Shown one piece after another: positions 1 through 4,624 of a DNA stretch of 8,740 nt. A model generated the notes under the pieces. It saw only the letters and a list, made by a program, of their open reading frames with translations. It did not search any database and was not told the origin of the DNA. How positions within the stretch are numbered: position 1 is the first letter of the stretch; every line of letters begins with the position of its first letter. Position numbers and translations under genes: made by a program. Source of the stretch: Holophagaceae bacterium (lineage in GTDB: Bacteria > Acidobacteriota > Holophagae > Holophagales > Holophagaceae); contig JANXYT010000185.1 in assembly GCA_025355915.1 (NCBI GenBank), positions 1-8,740 of the forward strand, in the 5' to 3' direction.

Positions 1-1308
1 GTTTATGGCCTTACCCCCCTGATTATCGCTTGGTCACAGGCGGCAGGAAAATTCGCCTATTTTGGAGATTTCATCATCCGAAGGATGACCGATGGCAACC
101 TCCTCGTGGATGGCGGTGTTAGAGCTAATCACCTCGAAGTCGATTTTGCCACCGCAAACGTTATCCGCTCCGCCAACTGGAACGGAACATCCTCGGTGCA
201 GTCCACCCTGGGCTACAAGGTCAGCGGCACGGCGTTCACGGCGAAAGCTGCTGATGGGAGCACCGCCACGGTCCAGGCAGACTTCGCCAGCGCGACGATG
301 ATGGGCGGGTACGTGTTGGGTGGACTAGCAGCGCGGGCCATGAGTGCCATTGGTGATAACGGGCAGACTGGCAGTTTTTTCCGATGCTGGTATCGCGGGA
401 GCAACAATCCGGGCACCAACGGGGGGCGGCCCAACATCGCCCGTGTCACGGTGACCCCCACCTTGTATCAGACTGTAATCCCCTACACGGGGCGCCTTGA
501 TCTAAAGATCGCCCCCAACTCCTACACCGATAACCTGGACGGTCTTTCCTACGCCAAAATCGAACTTTTCAGCCAGTCGGTGGTTGGTACCACCGCCACT
601 TTGGTCCCCCGTGGTATCTACAAATGCCGAGTCCCTGACCGGCTGTATTCCGCGCCCGCCAGCGATTCCGACCCCAGCAATGCCTCCGAAGTCACTCAGA
701 TCATTGCAGAAGCATACATCGGCGGGGTTCCGGCCTGCAAGGTCACGCTCTACAGTGTTGCCGGTTCCAGCGACACCCATTGCTACTATGCGGGTGCCGG
801 TTGGACTATAGGTACCGCGCTCACCGACAACGGGACCAGCTGGCCCGCCGGAATTACCGGCGCCCCAGCAGGAGGTGCCGGTACCGGATCTGGCGGTGGC
901 GGCTCGTGCCCCGCGCCGGATGTGCCCCTGCTCATGGCCGATGGGACCGAGAAACCTGCGGGCGAAATCTGCGTGGGTGACCTGGTCGTGGCCTGGGATG
1001 ATGAGGCTGGCTGCGAGGTCATCGAGCGGGTGACCCACGCCGAACCCGCTGAAAACGAACGTTGGTGGCTGACCCTCAGCAACGTCAGAGCAGGACGTTT
1101 CGCACGAAACCACCGATTCCTCCTGGAATCCGGCGACTGGTGCGAACTCCAGAACCTCACCACTGGCGATCTCCTCTCCACTGGTGTGCAGGTCGTCGGA
1201 GTCGAACCAGAGCAGACAGGACCCGTCGTCAAGATCACGGTCAACCGCGTCCACACTTACCTCACGCTCGGCGTCATCTCCCACAACGCCAAAACCTACA
1301 TCCAATAG
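1..1308 (+). CDS. Phage tail-tip / host-specificity (J-like) protein with C-terminal Hint domain, 5'-partial
   Basis: The frame is open from base 1, so this is the C-terminal part of a larger protein; the ATG at 85 is only the first Met in the window, not a supported start. Residue numbers below count from that Met. The segment DGNLLVDGGVRANHLEVDFA followed by an IRS...GYKVSGTAF stretch resembles the C-terminal region of lambda J-type central tail-tip proteins, which recognise the host receptor. Residues about 60-255 are tail-specific sequence I cannot assign to a domain. A Gly/Ser/Ala-rich linker (about 256-274) leads into an intein-like Hint domain from C275 to N401, followed by six residues (AKTYIQ). 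The stop is TAG at 1306-1308, and the next gene's Shine-Dalgarno overlaps that stop. The tail-tip call rests on pattern recognition of J-like sequence and on position just upstream of lysis genes. The Hint call is firmer. The missing N-terminus should hold the baseplate-hub domains. Confidence 0.75.
   Translation, partial: VYGLTPLIIAWSQAAGKFAYFGDFIIRRMTDGNLLVDGGVRANHLEVDFATANVIRSANWNGTSSVQSTLGYKVSGTAFTAKAADGSTATVQADFASATMMGGYVLGGLAARAMSAIGDNGQTGSFFRCWYRGSNNPGTNGGRPNIARVTVTPTLYQTVIPYTGRLDLKIAPNSYTDNLDGLSYAKIELFSQSVVGTTATLVPRGIYKCRVPDRLYSAPASDSDPSNASEVTQIIAEAYIGGVPACKVTLYSVAGSSDTHCYYAGAGWTIGTALTDNGTSWPAGITGAPAGGAGTGSGGGGSCPAPDVPLLMADGTEKPAGEICVGDLVVAWDDEAGCEVIERVTHAEPAENERWWLTLSNVRAGRFARNHRFLLESGDWCELQNLTTGDLLSTGVQVVGVEPEQTGPVVKITVNRVHTYLTLGVISHNAKTYIQ
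907..1287 (+). other. Intein-like Hint (autoprocessing) domain at the end of the tail-tip protein
   Basis: A 127-residue Hint fold is predicted. Block A starts with the catalytic Cys (C275, codon 907-909) and continues LLMADGTEKPAGEICVGDLV, the typical DGT...GE...GD.V signature. The block B region reads FARNHRFLLESGDW, with the conserved His of the TxxH motif but Ala in place of Thr. LTTGDLL follows as the usual GD.L element. The end is HTYLTLGVISHN, with the terminal His-Asn pair (H400, N401, bases 1282-1287) typical of inteins and type-A bacterial intein-like domains. The residue after Asn is Ala, not Ser/Thr/Cys. There is no room for a homing endonuclease. Family knowledge: such domains use Cys1 and the terminal Asn for N- and C-terminal cleavage, sometimes splicing. 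Inference: this tail protein is processed at or near residues 274/275 and perhaps 401/402. Confidence 0.8.
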
Positions 1309-1316
1309 GAGCTACC

Positions 1317-1778
1317 ATGGCTGACACCCTTCAAACTCTCGCCCTACTCAACGGCAAGGAACTCGCACTCACCCAGGCCAAGACTCTGGTGGACAAGGCT
1401 GGCCTCGCCATCGCGGCGCTTCAGGTGGCCAATGCCGCCGAAAAAGCCCCGGTGGTCGCCTCGCTAAATGGCCTAGACACAATCGGGGAATACTCCAAGG
1501 TCGATCAGCTGCTCCGCCTGGAGCGCTTCGCCGGGAAGTCTGCATCTGTCGATTTTGTGAAGACGAACCCCACCAGCACCCAAGCCGAGGCAGAGGCATC
1601 CTGGGATTCCGCAGCAATCGCAGCCACGGGCCTCCAGGCGGTCGTCGTCCCTGCCGGGAACTATGGCGCGATCTACCGTGCCAACCTCATCTCCGCAGGT
1701 CTCATTGCCCAGGACACGTGGGAAGCCCAGCGTGATTGGATCGTCGCCACGCCCAAAACCGCCATCATGGGTATTTAG
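1317..1778 (+). CDS. Hypothetical phage protein (153 aa) downstream of tail tip
   Basis: I do not recognise this protein. It starts at ATG 1317 with a good Shine-Dalgarno (AGGAG at 1307-1311, five-base spacer) that overlaps the stop of the tail-tip gene. The open frame extends further upstream to 1062, but that part lies inside the Hint-coding region and is a shadow. The protein is soluble-looking, Ala-rich and mostly helical, with no signal peptide or membrane segment. The C-terminal part contains WDSAAIAATGLQAVVVPAG and ends TPKTAIMGI. The stop TAG (1776-1778) abuts the ATG of the next gene, so the two are coupled. Position between tail tip and lysis genes suggests an accessory tail protein or a tail-tip partner; nothing in the sequence proves this. 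Confidence 0.75.
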   Translation: MADTLQTLALLNGKELALTQAKTLVDKAGLAIAALQVANAAEKAPVVASLNGLDTIGEYSKVDQLLRLERFAGKSASVDFVKTNPTSTQAEAEASWDSAAIAATGLQAVVVPAGNYGAIYRANLISAGLIAQDTWEAQRDWIVATPKTAIMGI

Positions 1779-2204
1779 ATGCAGACTGGCGACCTCGTCC
1801 TCTTTCGTGGCCACGGCCCTTTCGCTTGGCTCATCCGCACCTGGACACGCAGCGCCTGGGCTCACTGTGGCGTCCTCTGGGTCTGTGAGGGCGAGGCCCT
1901 GGTAATCGAGGCGCGGGCATCTGGCGGGGTGTCCGTCCATGCCCTGCGTAACCGGGAGGGGGATGGGGTGACCCTGATCCCGACCGGTCGGACGCTCAAT
2001 CTGCCCATGGCCCTCCGCCACCTCGGAGATACCTACTCAGTCAAAGACGCCATCCGCGCCGCACTGGGGGAGCGAGGCGACCATGCGGGCTGGGAGTGTG
2101 CCGAGTTCGCGGCGCTCACCCTGGGGCTGGATCATGAGGTCAAGGGGTGGACACCGCAGGGGCTGGCGGAAGGGCTTGTGCAGCTGGTGTGCAAGGGAGC
2201 GTGA
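1779..2204 (+). CDS. Permuted NlpC/P60 (YiiX-like) papain-fold protein
   Basis: This 141-aa protein begins MQTGDLVLFRG, the GD.(V/I)L.F opening of circularly permuted NlpC/P60 proteins. The likely catalytic His is H29 in WAHCGVLW, an acidic partner is E44 in LVIEAR, and the nucleophile is C107 in WECAEFAAL. The order His...Cys, rather than Cys...His, is the mark of the permuted YiiX/YebB-type group. Members cleave peptide, amide or thioester-like bonds; in a phage next to the tail tip, cell-wall peptide cleavage is the simplest role, but the substrate is not visible. No signal peptide is seen. The ATG directly follows the previous stop and lacks a strong Shine-Dalgarno, so translation is probably coupled. 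Lambda K is an unrelated arrangement of the same superfamily near J, which makes a tail-associated role possible. The stop TGA is at 2202-2204, followed by a 247-bp gap. Confidence 0.7.
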   Translation: MQTGDLVLFRGHGPFAWLIRTWTRSAWAHCGVLWVCEGEALVIEARASGGVSVHALRNREGDGVTLIPTGRTLNLPMALRHLGDTYSVKDAIRAALGERGDHAGWECAEFAALTLGLDHEVKGWTPQGLAEGLVQLVCKGA

Positions 2205-2451
2205 AAAGGGGCATCCCGGCCTCGATGCGGTTGTGGACGGTCCAAAGTGCCGCCTCATCGTGCTGTCCTCAGCGCCTGGCTCACCTAGGTGGGTGACGAA
2301 AGCCCTGTCCTCATCCAATGAGGACACCCCGATAAGCCCGCGCCCGACCATGGGTTGGGGAGGCTCACATGCAACCAGGGGCAAAGTCAGCATCACCGAC
2401 CGCCTACGCGCCCGCGCGATTAAGCAAAGGCCACCCCGCCTTGATGCAGCC
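2205..2451 (+). other. 247-bp gap with structured leader before the endolysin gene
   Basis: No long gene is supported here. The gap holds four consecutive hairpins (2260-2359), a perfect 10-bp palindrome CACCTAGGTG at 2282-2291, a strong Shine-Dalgarno at 2357-2363 and a 28-codon mini-ORF from 2369 that overlaps the endolysin start. The endolysin frame is open through the gap, but the peptide it would encode (Arg/Pro/Ser-rich) does not look like part of an M15 protein. This is the only sizeable gap in an otherwise tightly packed phage operon. A promoter may lie here, but I could not assign -35 and -10 boxes. Confidence 0.55.
2260..2359 (+). promoter_or_regulatory. Candidate structured RNA leader: four tandem hairpins
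   Basis: Four inverted repeats occur in a row. H1 is 2260-2265/2270-2275 (6 bp with one G-U, loop TCCT). H2 is 2281-2285/2292-2296 (TCACC/GGTGA, 6-base loop). H3 is 2306-2314/2318-2326 (perfect 9-bp TGTCCTCAT/ATGAGGACA, loop CCA). H4 is 2343-2349/2353-2359 (CCCGACC/GGTTGGG with one G-U, loop ATG). H4 overlaps the first G residues of the Shine-Dalgarno GGGGAGG at 2357-2363, so folding of H4 could limit ribosome access. None is followed by a T-run, so they are not ordinary terminators. No known riboswitch or ribozyme class was recognised. H3 is the strongest evidence; the others could arise by chance in GC-rich DNA. Confidence 0.4.
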
Positions 2452-2455
2452 ATGA
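2369..2455 (+). CDS. 28-aa mini-ORF translationally coupled to the endolysin
   Basis: The ATG at 2369 has one of the best ribosome binding sites in the window: GGGGAGG at 2357-2363 with a five-base spacer. It reads 28 codons and stops at TGA 2453-2455, overlapping the endolysin ATG at 2452 as ATGA. The endolysin start itself has no good Shine-Dalgarno, so ribosomes finishing this mini-ORF probably reinitiate on it. The peptide starts MQPGAKSASPTAY and ends GHPALMQP; it has no TM segment and resembles nothing I know. Its role is likely translational coupling rather than a functional product. An alternative is that the ribosome binding site is fortuitous and the endolysin starts elsewhere in its frame. 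Confidence 0.45.
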   Translation: MQPGAKSASPTAYAPARLSKGHPALMQP

Positions 2456-2949
2456 CGCGCACGCCGCTCACGGACCACGTCACGGTCGAGGAGATGACCG
2501 ACAGCCACCATGGGCTGGACAACGACTGCCCCCAAGCCTTGGCCGGCAACCTCATGCGCACGGCCATGAAGGGCGAAGAGGCCCGTGCCATTCTCTCGGC
2601 CCATGCCAAGCAAGATTGCCGCCTCCTCGGGATCCGCGGCTATCGCTGCCTCGCCGAGAACAATGCCTGCGGCGGCTCCGAATTCAGCGCCCACATGGAA
2701 GCCCTGGCCATGGACTTCCAGCCCGATCCTGATCTCTTCGAGCTACGAGCCGCCTGGGATGTGCTTCGCAATCACCCCACCTTCATGCTCGATGTTGACC
2801 AGCTCATCATCGAGCGCGGCTGCCTCCACTTCGGCCTGCCCACCGCCCGGCACAACTTCATCCCCCGCCACGAGCTGCGGCTGGATGCCGATGTCAACGG
2901 CAGGCGGACCTACCCCTTGTTCGGCATCTGGACCGCGCCGCATGCCTGA
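2452..2949 (+). CDS. Phage endolysin, M15-family zinc D-Ala-D-Ala peptidase
   Basis: This 165-aa protein is a peptidase M15 (VanY/D,D-carboxypeptidase-like) endolysin that would cleave peptidoglycan cross-bridge peptides. The N-terminus (HVTVEEMTDSHHGLDN) matches the F/VT..E.T.S..A...GIDN opening of phage M15 enzymes. GYR at 63-65 matches the usual SGYRSP motif. The zinc ligands are H81 and D88 in SAHMEALAMDF and H126 in GCLHFGL; E121 in QLIIERG is the likely catalytic base. All key residues are present and length is normal for a single-domain enzyme. There is no signal peptide, so it needs the holin. ATG 2452 was chosen because the M15 homology starts just after it; in-frame ATG 2350 lies in a hairpin loop without a ribosome site. 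The start overlaps the mini-ORF stop, and the C-terminus overlaps the holin start by 8 bp. Confidence 0.85.
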   Translation: MTRTPLTDHVTVEEMTDSHHGLDNDCPQALAGNLMRTAMKGEEARAILSAHAKQDCRLLGIRGYRCLAENNACGGSEFSAHMEALAMDFQPDPDLFELRAAWDVLRNHPTFMLDVDQLIIERGCLHFGLPTARHNFIPRHELRLDADVNGRRTYPLFGIWTAPHA

Positions 2950-3253
2950 GCGCCTGGCCGCCTTCCTGCGCGAGGCCCAGTCCTCCACCGCGGGGGAGGG
3001 TGTCTCCAGCACCAAGGTTGTCTGGCTGTGGGCGGGCCTGGCCTCCATCTACTGCGCTGTCCTCACCACCCTGGGGGGCGTGTCCGTGTACGTCTTCCTT
3101 CACATCGCGGATGGCATCTACTGGACCGCCGTCGGTGCCCTGTGGGTCAACGTTCTTGCTTTCGCCAGCAATGTCCAGAAGTCCGCCCACGTCAACGCCA
3201 AGGAGATCGCCTTGGGGAACAGAGACCAGACATCTCAAGGAGAACCCTCATGA
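2942..3253 (+). CDS. Putative phage holin (two-TM, 103 aa)
   Basis: The protein starts MPERLAAFLREAQSS, a short polar/amphipathic N-terminus ending in GVSSTK. Two hydrophobic segments follow, about residues 26-53 (WLWAGLASIYCAVLTT and on) and 59-76 (YWTAVGALWVNVLAFAS), then a polar tail of about 25 residues. The SS-x-(K/R)...W opening before the first TM is common in holins next to M15 endolysins. Two TMs, about 100 aa and a charged C-terminus fit a small class II-type holin that permeabilises the inner membrane to release the endolysin. The ATG at 2942 overlaps the endolysin stop (2947-2949) by 8 bp, with no obvious Shine-Dalgarno, so it depends on coupling. The open frame reaches further left to 2585, but that part is antisense-like filler within the endolysin gene. 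The stop TGA 3251-3253 overlaps the next ATG at 3250. Confidence 0.75.
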   Translation: MPERLAAFLREAQSSTAGEGVSSTKVVWLWAGLASIYCAVLTTLGGVSVYVFLHIADGIYWTAVGALWVNVLAFASNVQKSAHVNAKEIALGNRDQTSQGEPS

Positions 3254-3300
3254 GTAAATCCACCACCTGTCCGCGCCGAATATCTGAACTCGCGTCATGA
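3250..3300 (+). CDS. 16-aa mini-ORF coupling holin to the spanin-like gene
   Basis: ATG 3250 has an excellent Shine-Dalgarno, AAGGAG at 3237-3242 with a seven-base spacer, better than that of most genes here. It overlaps the holin stop as ATGA at 3250-3253 and ends TGA 3298-3300, again overlapping as ATGA the start of the next gene (ATG 3297). The peptide is MSKSTTCPRRISELAS, with no recognisable domain. Because the gene at 3297 has no ribosome site of its own, this mini-ORF probably loads ribosomes for it. It may also be a remnant of a longer gene that was lost between holin and spanin. Confidence 0.5.
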   Translation: MSKSTTCPRRISELAS

Positions 3301-4058
3301 CCGGCACCACGAAGGCCGCCCTCCTTCTTGGTGCTCTGGTGTTGGCCGCGGTGAGTGGGGGCGTCTACGGTGTCATCCAGGCCCGGGGCCGGGCCGCAGC
3401 GATCCACCAGGCCGCCGTGTTGGAGGGAGTGATCCACACCACACAGCAATCCGAGACGACGGCAAAGACCGACTGTGCCACCGCTTGGCAGCTGGTCAGG
3501 GCCCGCGACCAGGACGTGGCCCGCCTGCAGGCGCAGCTGGCCCAGCACCCCAGGACCGGGCCCGCCCAGCCCGTGCCCCCTGATGCCAGCGCAGCCCTGG
3601 TGATGGCCGGGCTTCAAAGCCTGGGCCTGCAGCCTCAGATCCGCGACGATCCCTTGCCCATCACCCTGACCCTCTCCGACGGTCGCACCACCCTGGCTTG
3701 GGGCCGTGAGGCCCTGCGGGTACCCAGCCTCACGGCCCGCATGACCACCCTCGATGATTTGACCCGCGCCCAGGCGGAGCAATCCGCAGCCCAGCGCCAG
3801 CAGCAGGCCGCCACTGATCGCGCCCTCGAGGCCGCCGATGCCCGTGCAGATGCCCAGGCCGAACGCGCCGGGAACCTGCAGCGGGCCATCGATCTCACCC
3901 CTCGCTTTCGTCTCCGATCCGCTGGTGTGATCATCAGCATGGAGCCCAACGGCACCCGGCACCTCGGCGCCTACGCCACACGCAGTTGGGGACCCATCGA
4001 AGTCGGGGCGCTCTACCTCAACAACCAGGCCGGTGTCATCGCCGCCTACCGATTCTGA
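3297..4058 (+). CDS. Membrane-anchored coiled-coil phage protein, possible spanin
   Basis: This 253-aa protein has an uncleaved N-terminal TM helix (about residues 7-27, LLLGALVLAAVSGGVYGVI) with Lys6 before it and Arg30 after it. A predicted periplasmic helix/coiled coil follows (about 29-85, with DQDVARLQAQLAQ). Then come a Pro-rich hinge (about 86-96), a middle region with DPLPITLTLSDGRTTLAWGR, a second Ala/Gln-rich coiled coil (about 150-196) and a C-terminal part that looks beta-rich and ends EVGALYLNNQAGVIAAYRF. Position after endolysin and holin, the TM anchor and the coiled coils fit an inner-membrane spanin subunit (Rz-like), though Rz proteins are usually nearer 150 aa. No lipobox-bearing Rz1 gene was found nested in or beside it. 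The terminal Phe after alternating hydrophobic residues resembles the last strand of outer-membrane beta-barrels. Function remains tentative. Confidence 0.55.
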   Translation: MTGTTKAALLLGALVLAAVSGGVYGVIQARGRAAAIHQAAVLEGVIHTTQQSETTAKTDCATAWQLVRARDQDVARLQAQLAQHPRTGPAQPVPPDASAALVMAGLQSLGLQPQIRDDPLPITLTLSDGRTTLAWGREALRVPSLTARMTTLDDLTRAQAEQSAAQRQQQAATDRALEAADARADAQAERAGNLQRAIDLTPRFRLRSAGVIISMEPNGTRHLGAYATRSWGPIEVGALYLNNQAGVIAAYRF

Positions 4059-4067
4059 GGGGTGCAG

Positions 4068-4409
4068 ATGGACCCGCATATCGTCCTGAGTACCTTCGAT
4101 TGGGCCACCATCGGGGCCCTGGTGGTCCTCGCCTGGTTTCTGCTGCGGCGCGATTTTCAAAGCCGCGACCGCTTGGCCGCCACGGTGGACAGTCTTGCCC
4201 TCGAGGTTGGCAAGCTGCGCACCTGGATGGCCGAAAACTATGTGACGAAAGTCGAGCACCTGCGCGAGATCGACCGCCTGGAAGACAGCATTGCCAAGCA
4301 TGCCGAGCACTGGCGCGAGGAGATGGGCAACCACCTAGCCGATGCGCATCCCCGCCGTGACGATGCGCACCCCCGACGCGATGACACCCACCCGCGTCGG
4401 TCTCCCTAA
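4068..4409 (+). CDS. Small single-TM coiled-coil protein with C-terminal His/Arg heptad repeats
   Basis: ATG 4068 is preferred over the in-frame GTG at 4062 because GAGGGG (4057-4062) then sits five bases upstream. The 113-aa protein has one TM (about 10-26, FDWATIGALVVLAWFLL) closed by RRD. A charged helix follows with TVDSLALEVGKLRTWMAENY and then VEHLREIDRLEDSIAKHAEH, likely a coiled coil. The last 22 residues are three heptads (DAHPRRD, DAHPRRD, DTHPRRS) plus Pro. Proteins of this build (short N-terminus, TM, helix with an ENYV segment) are frequent beside phage lysis genes, but I cannot name the family. A lysis accessory or membrane-associated partner is possible. It is the last phage gene before the tRNA. 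Confidence 0.65.
   Translation: MDPHIVLSTFDWATIGALVVLAWFLLRRDFQSRDRLAATVDSLALEVGKLRTWMAENYVTKVEHLREIDRLEDSIAKHAEHWREEMGNHLADAHPRRDDAHPRRDDTHPRRSP
4341..4403 (+). repeat. Three tandem 21-bp repeats encoding (D)(A/T)HPRR(D/S)
   Basis: Units are 4341-4361, 4362-4382 and 4383-4403. Units 1 and 2 both start GATGCGCA and encode the same heptapeptide with different third bases; unit 3 has diverged further (DTHPRRS). The repeat period is exactly seven codons, so copy number can change without a frameshift. Confidence 0.85.
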
Positions 4410-4511
4410 CCTGGGGGACTCCAGGGGGGCTGCGCTCGAAAATCAACGGCGATTATCAACACTTACAACCCATCACGTTCACCTCTGAATCATCAAAAAT
4501 AGACCAATAAG
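4410..4511. other. Noncoding stretch between last phage gene and terminator
   Basis: Only a weak hairpin directly after the stop is visible (CCTGG 4410-4414, CCAGG 4421-4425, no T-run). From about 4440 the sequence becomes clearly more AT-rich than its surroundings. No ORF or promoter could be supported. Confidence 0.5.
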
Positions 4512-4544
4512 AAAGCCCCGAAACCTAATGGTGACGGGGCTTTT
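4512..4544. terminator. Probable bidirectional intrinsic terminator
   Basis: A 9-bp stem AAAGCCCCG (4512-4520) / CGGGGCTTT (4535-4543) encloses a 14-base loop that can itself form ACC/GGT. On the + strand it ends in TTTT (4541-4544); on the - strand the stem is followed by a T-rich CTTTCTTATT. It lies five bases past the 3' end of the - strand tRNA and downstream of the + strand phage operon, so it can stop both converging transcripts. Confidence 0.75.
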
Positions 4545-4549
4545 CATGG

Positions 4550-4624
4550 TGGAGCGGGCGATCGGGATTGAACCGACGACATCAAGCTTGGGAAGCTTGC
4601 GTTCTACCACTGAACTACGCCCGC
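4550..4624 (-). tRNA. tRNA-Gly (anticodon CCC)
   Basis: Read on the - strand, the gene begins GCGGGCG (4624 to 4618) and closes with CGCCCGC, giving a perfect 7-bp acceptor stem, then the discriminator U and an encoded CCA (4550-4552). The D arm is GUUC/GAAC. The anticodon arm is CAAGC-UUCCCAA-GCUUG, giving anticodon CCC, which reads GGG (Gly). The T arm is GUCGG-UUCAAUC-CCGAU, a 5-bp stem closed by a G-U pair. All arms pair well and the length (75 nt with CCA) is normal, so the gene looks functional. It is the likely integration target of the prophage, which abuts its 3' end. It lies 47 bp beyond the livF stop on the same strand and could be co-transcribed with the liv operon; no separate promoter was recognised. 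Confidence 0.95.

Larger units (their letters stand above)
4512..4624. other. Predicted prophage attachment site region (att, tRNA-Gly 3' end)
   Basis: Phage genes end on one side and host transporter genes begin on the other, with the tRNA 3' end facing the phage. Tyrosine-recombinase phages commonly integrate at tRNA 3' ends and restore the gene, so the core should be the 3' part of the tRNA, possibly extending into the terminator. No second copy of the tRNA 3' segment is present in the window; it would lie at the far left end of the prophage. Exact core limits cannot be given. Confidence 0.5.

Noticed and set aside
502..1305. 267-codon open frame on the - strand opposite the tail-tip protein
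   Set aside because: It is antisense to the Hint domain, whose motifs are unmistakable on the + strand.
907..1308. Full intein with homing endonuclease
   Set aside because: The domain is only 127 residues, has no dodecapeptide endonuclease motifs, and leaves a six-residue C-extein starting with Ala.
2225..2296. 23-codon frame starting MRLWTVQSAA, reminiscent of the N-terminus of DUF3841 proteins
   Set aside because: Only about ten residues look similar, there is no properly spaced Shine-Dalgarno and the frame stops at once; no continuation was found in other frames.
2281..2335. Possible hammerhead ribozyme (GTGACGAAAGCC near hairpins, before an endolysin)
   Set aside because: Hammerheads do occur near phage endolysins, but the CUGANGA core is not present in the right place relative to GAAA, and the required three-stem arrangement could not be built.
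2260..2359. c-di-GMP (GEMM) or other known riboswitch in the gap
   Set aside because: GACGAAAGCC is only a partial likeness to the GEMM core; the other conserved blocks and tetraloop receptor are missing.
3192..4334. 380-codon open frame on the - strand across the last phage genes
   Set aside because: Gly-rich composition, no recognisable domain, and it overlaps three + strand genes with membrane, coiled-coil and Shine-Dalgarno support.
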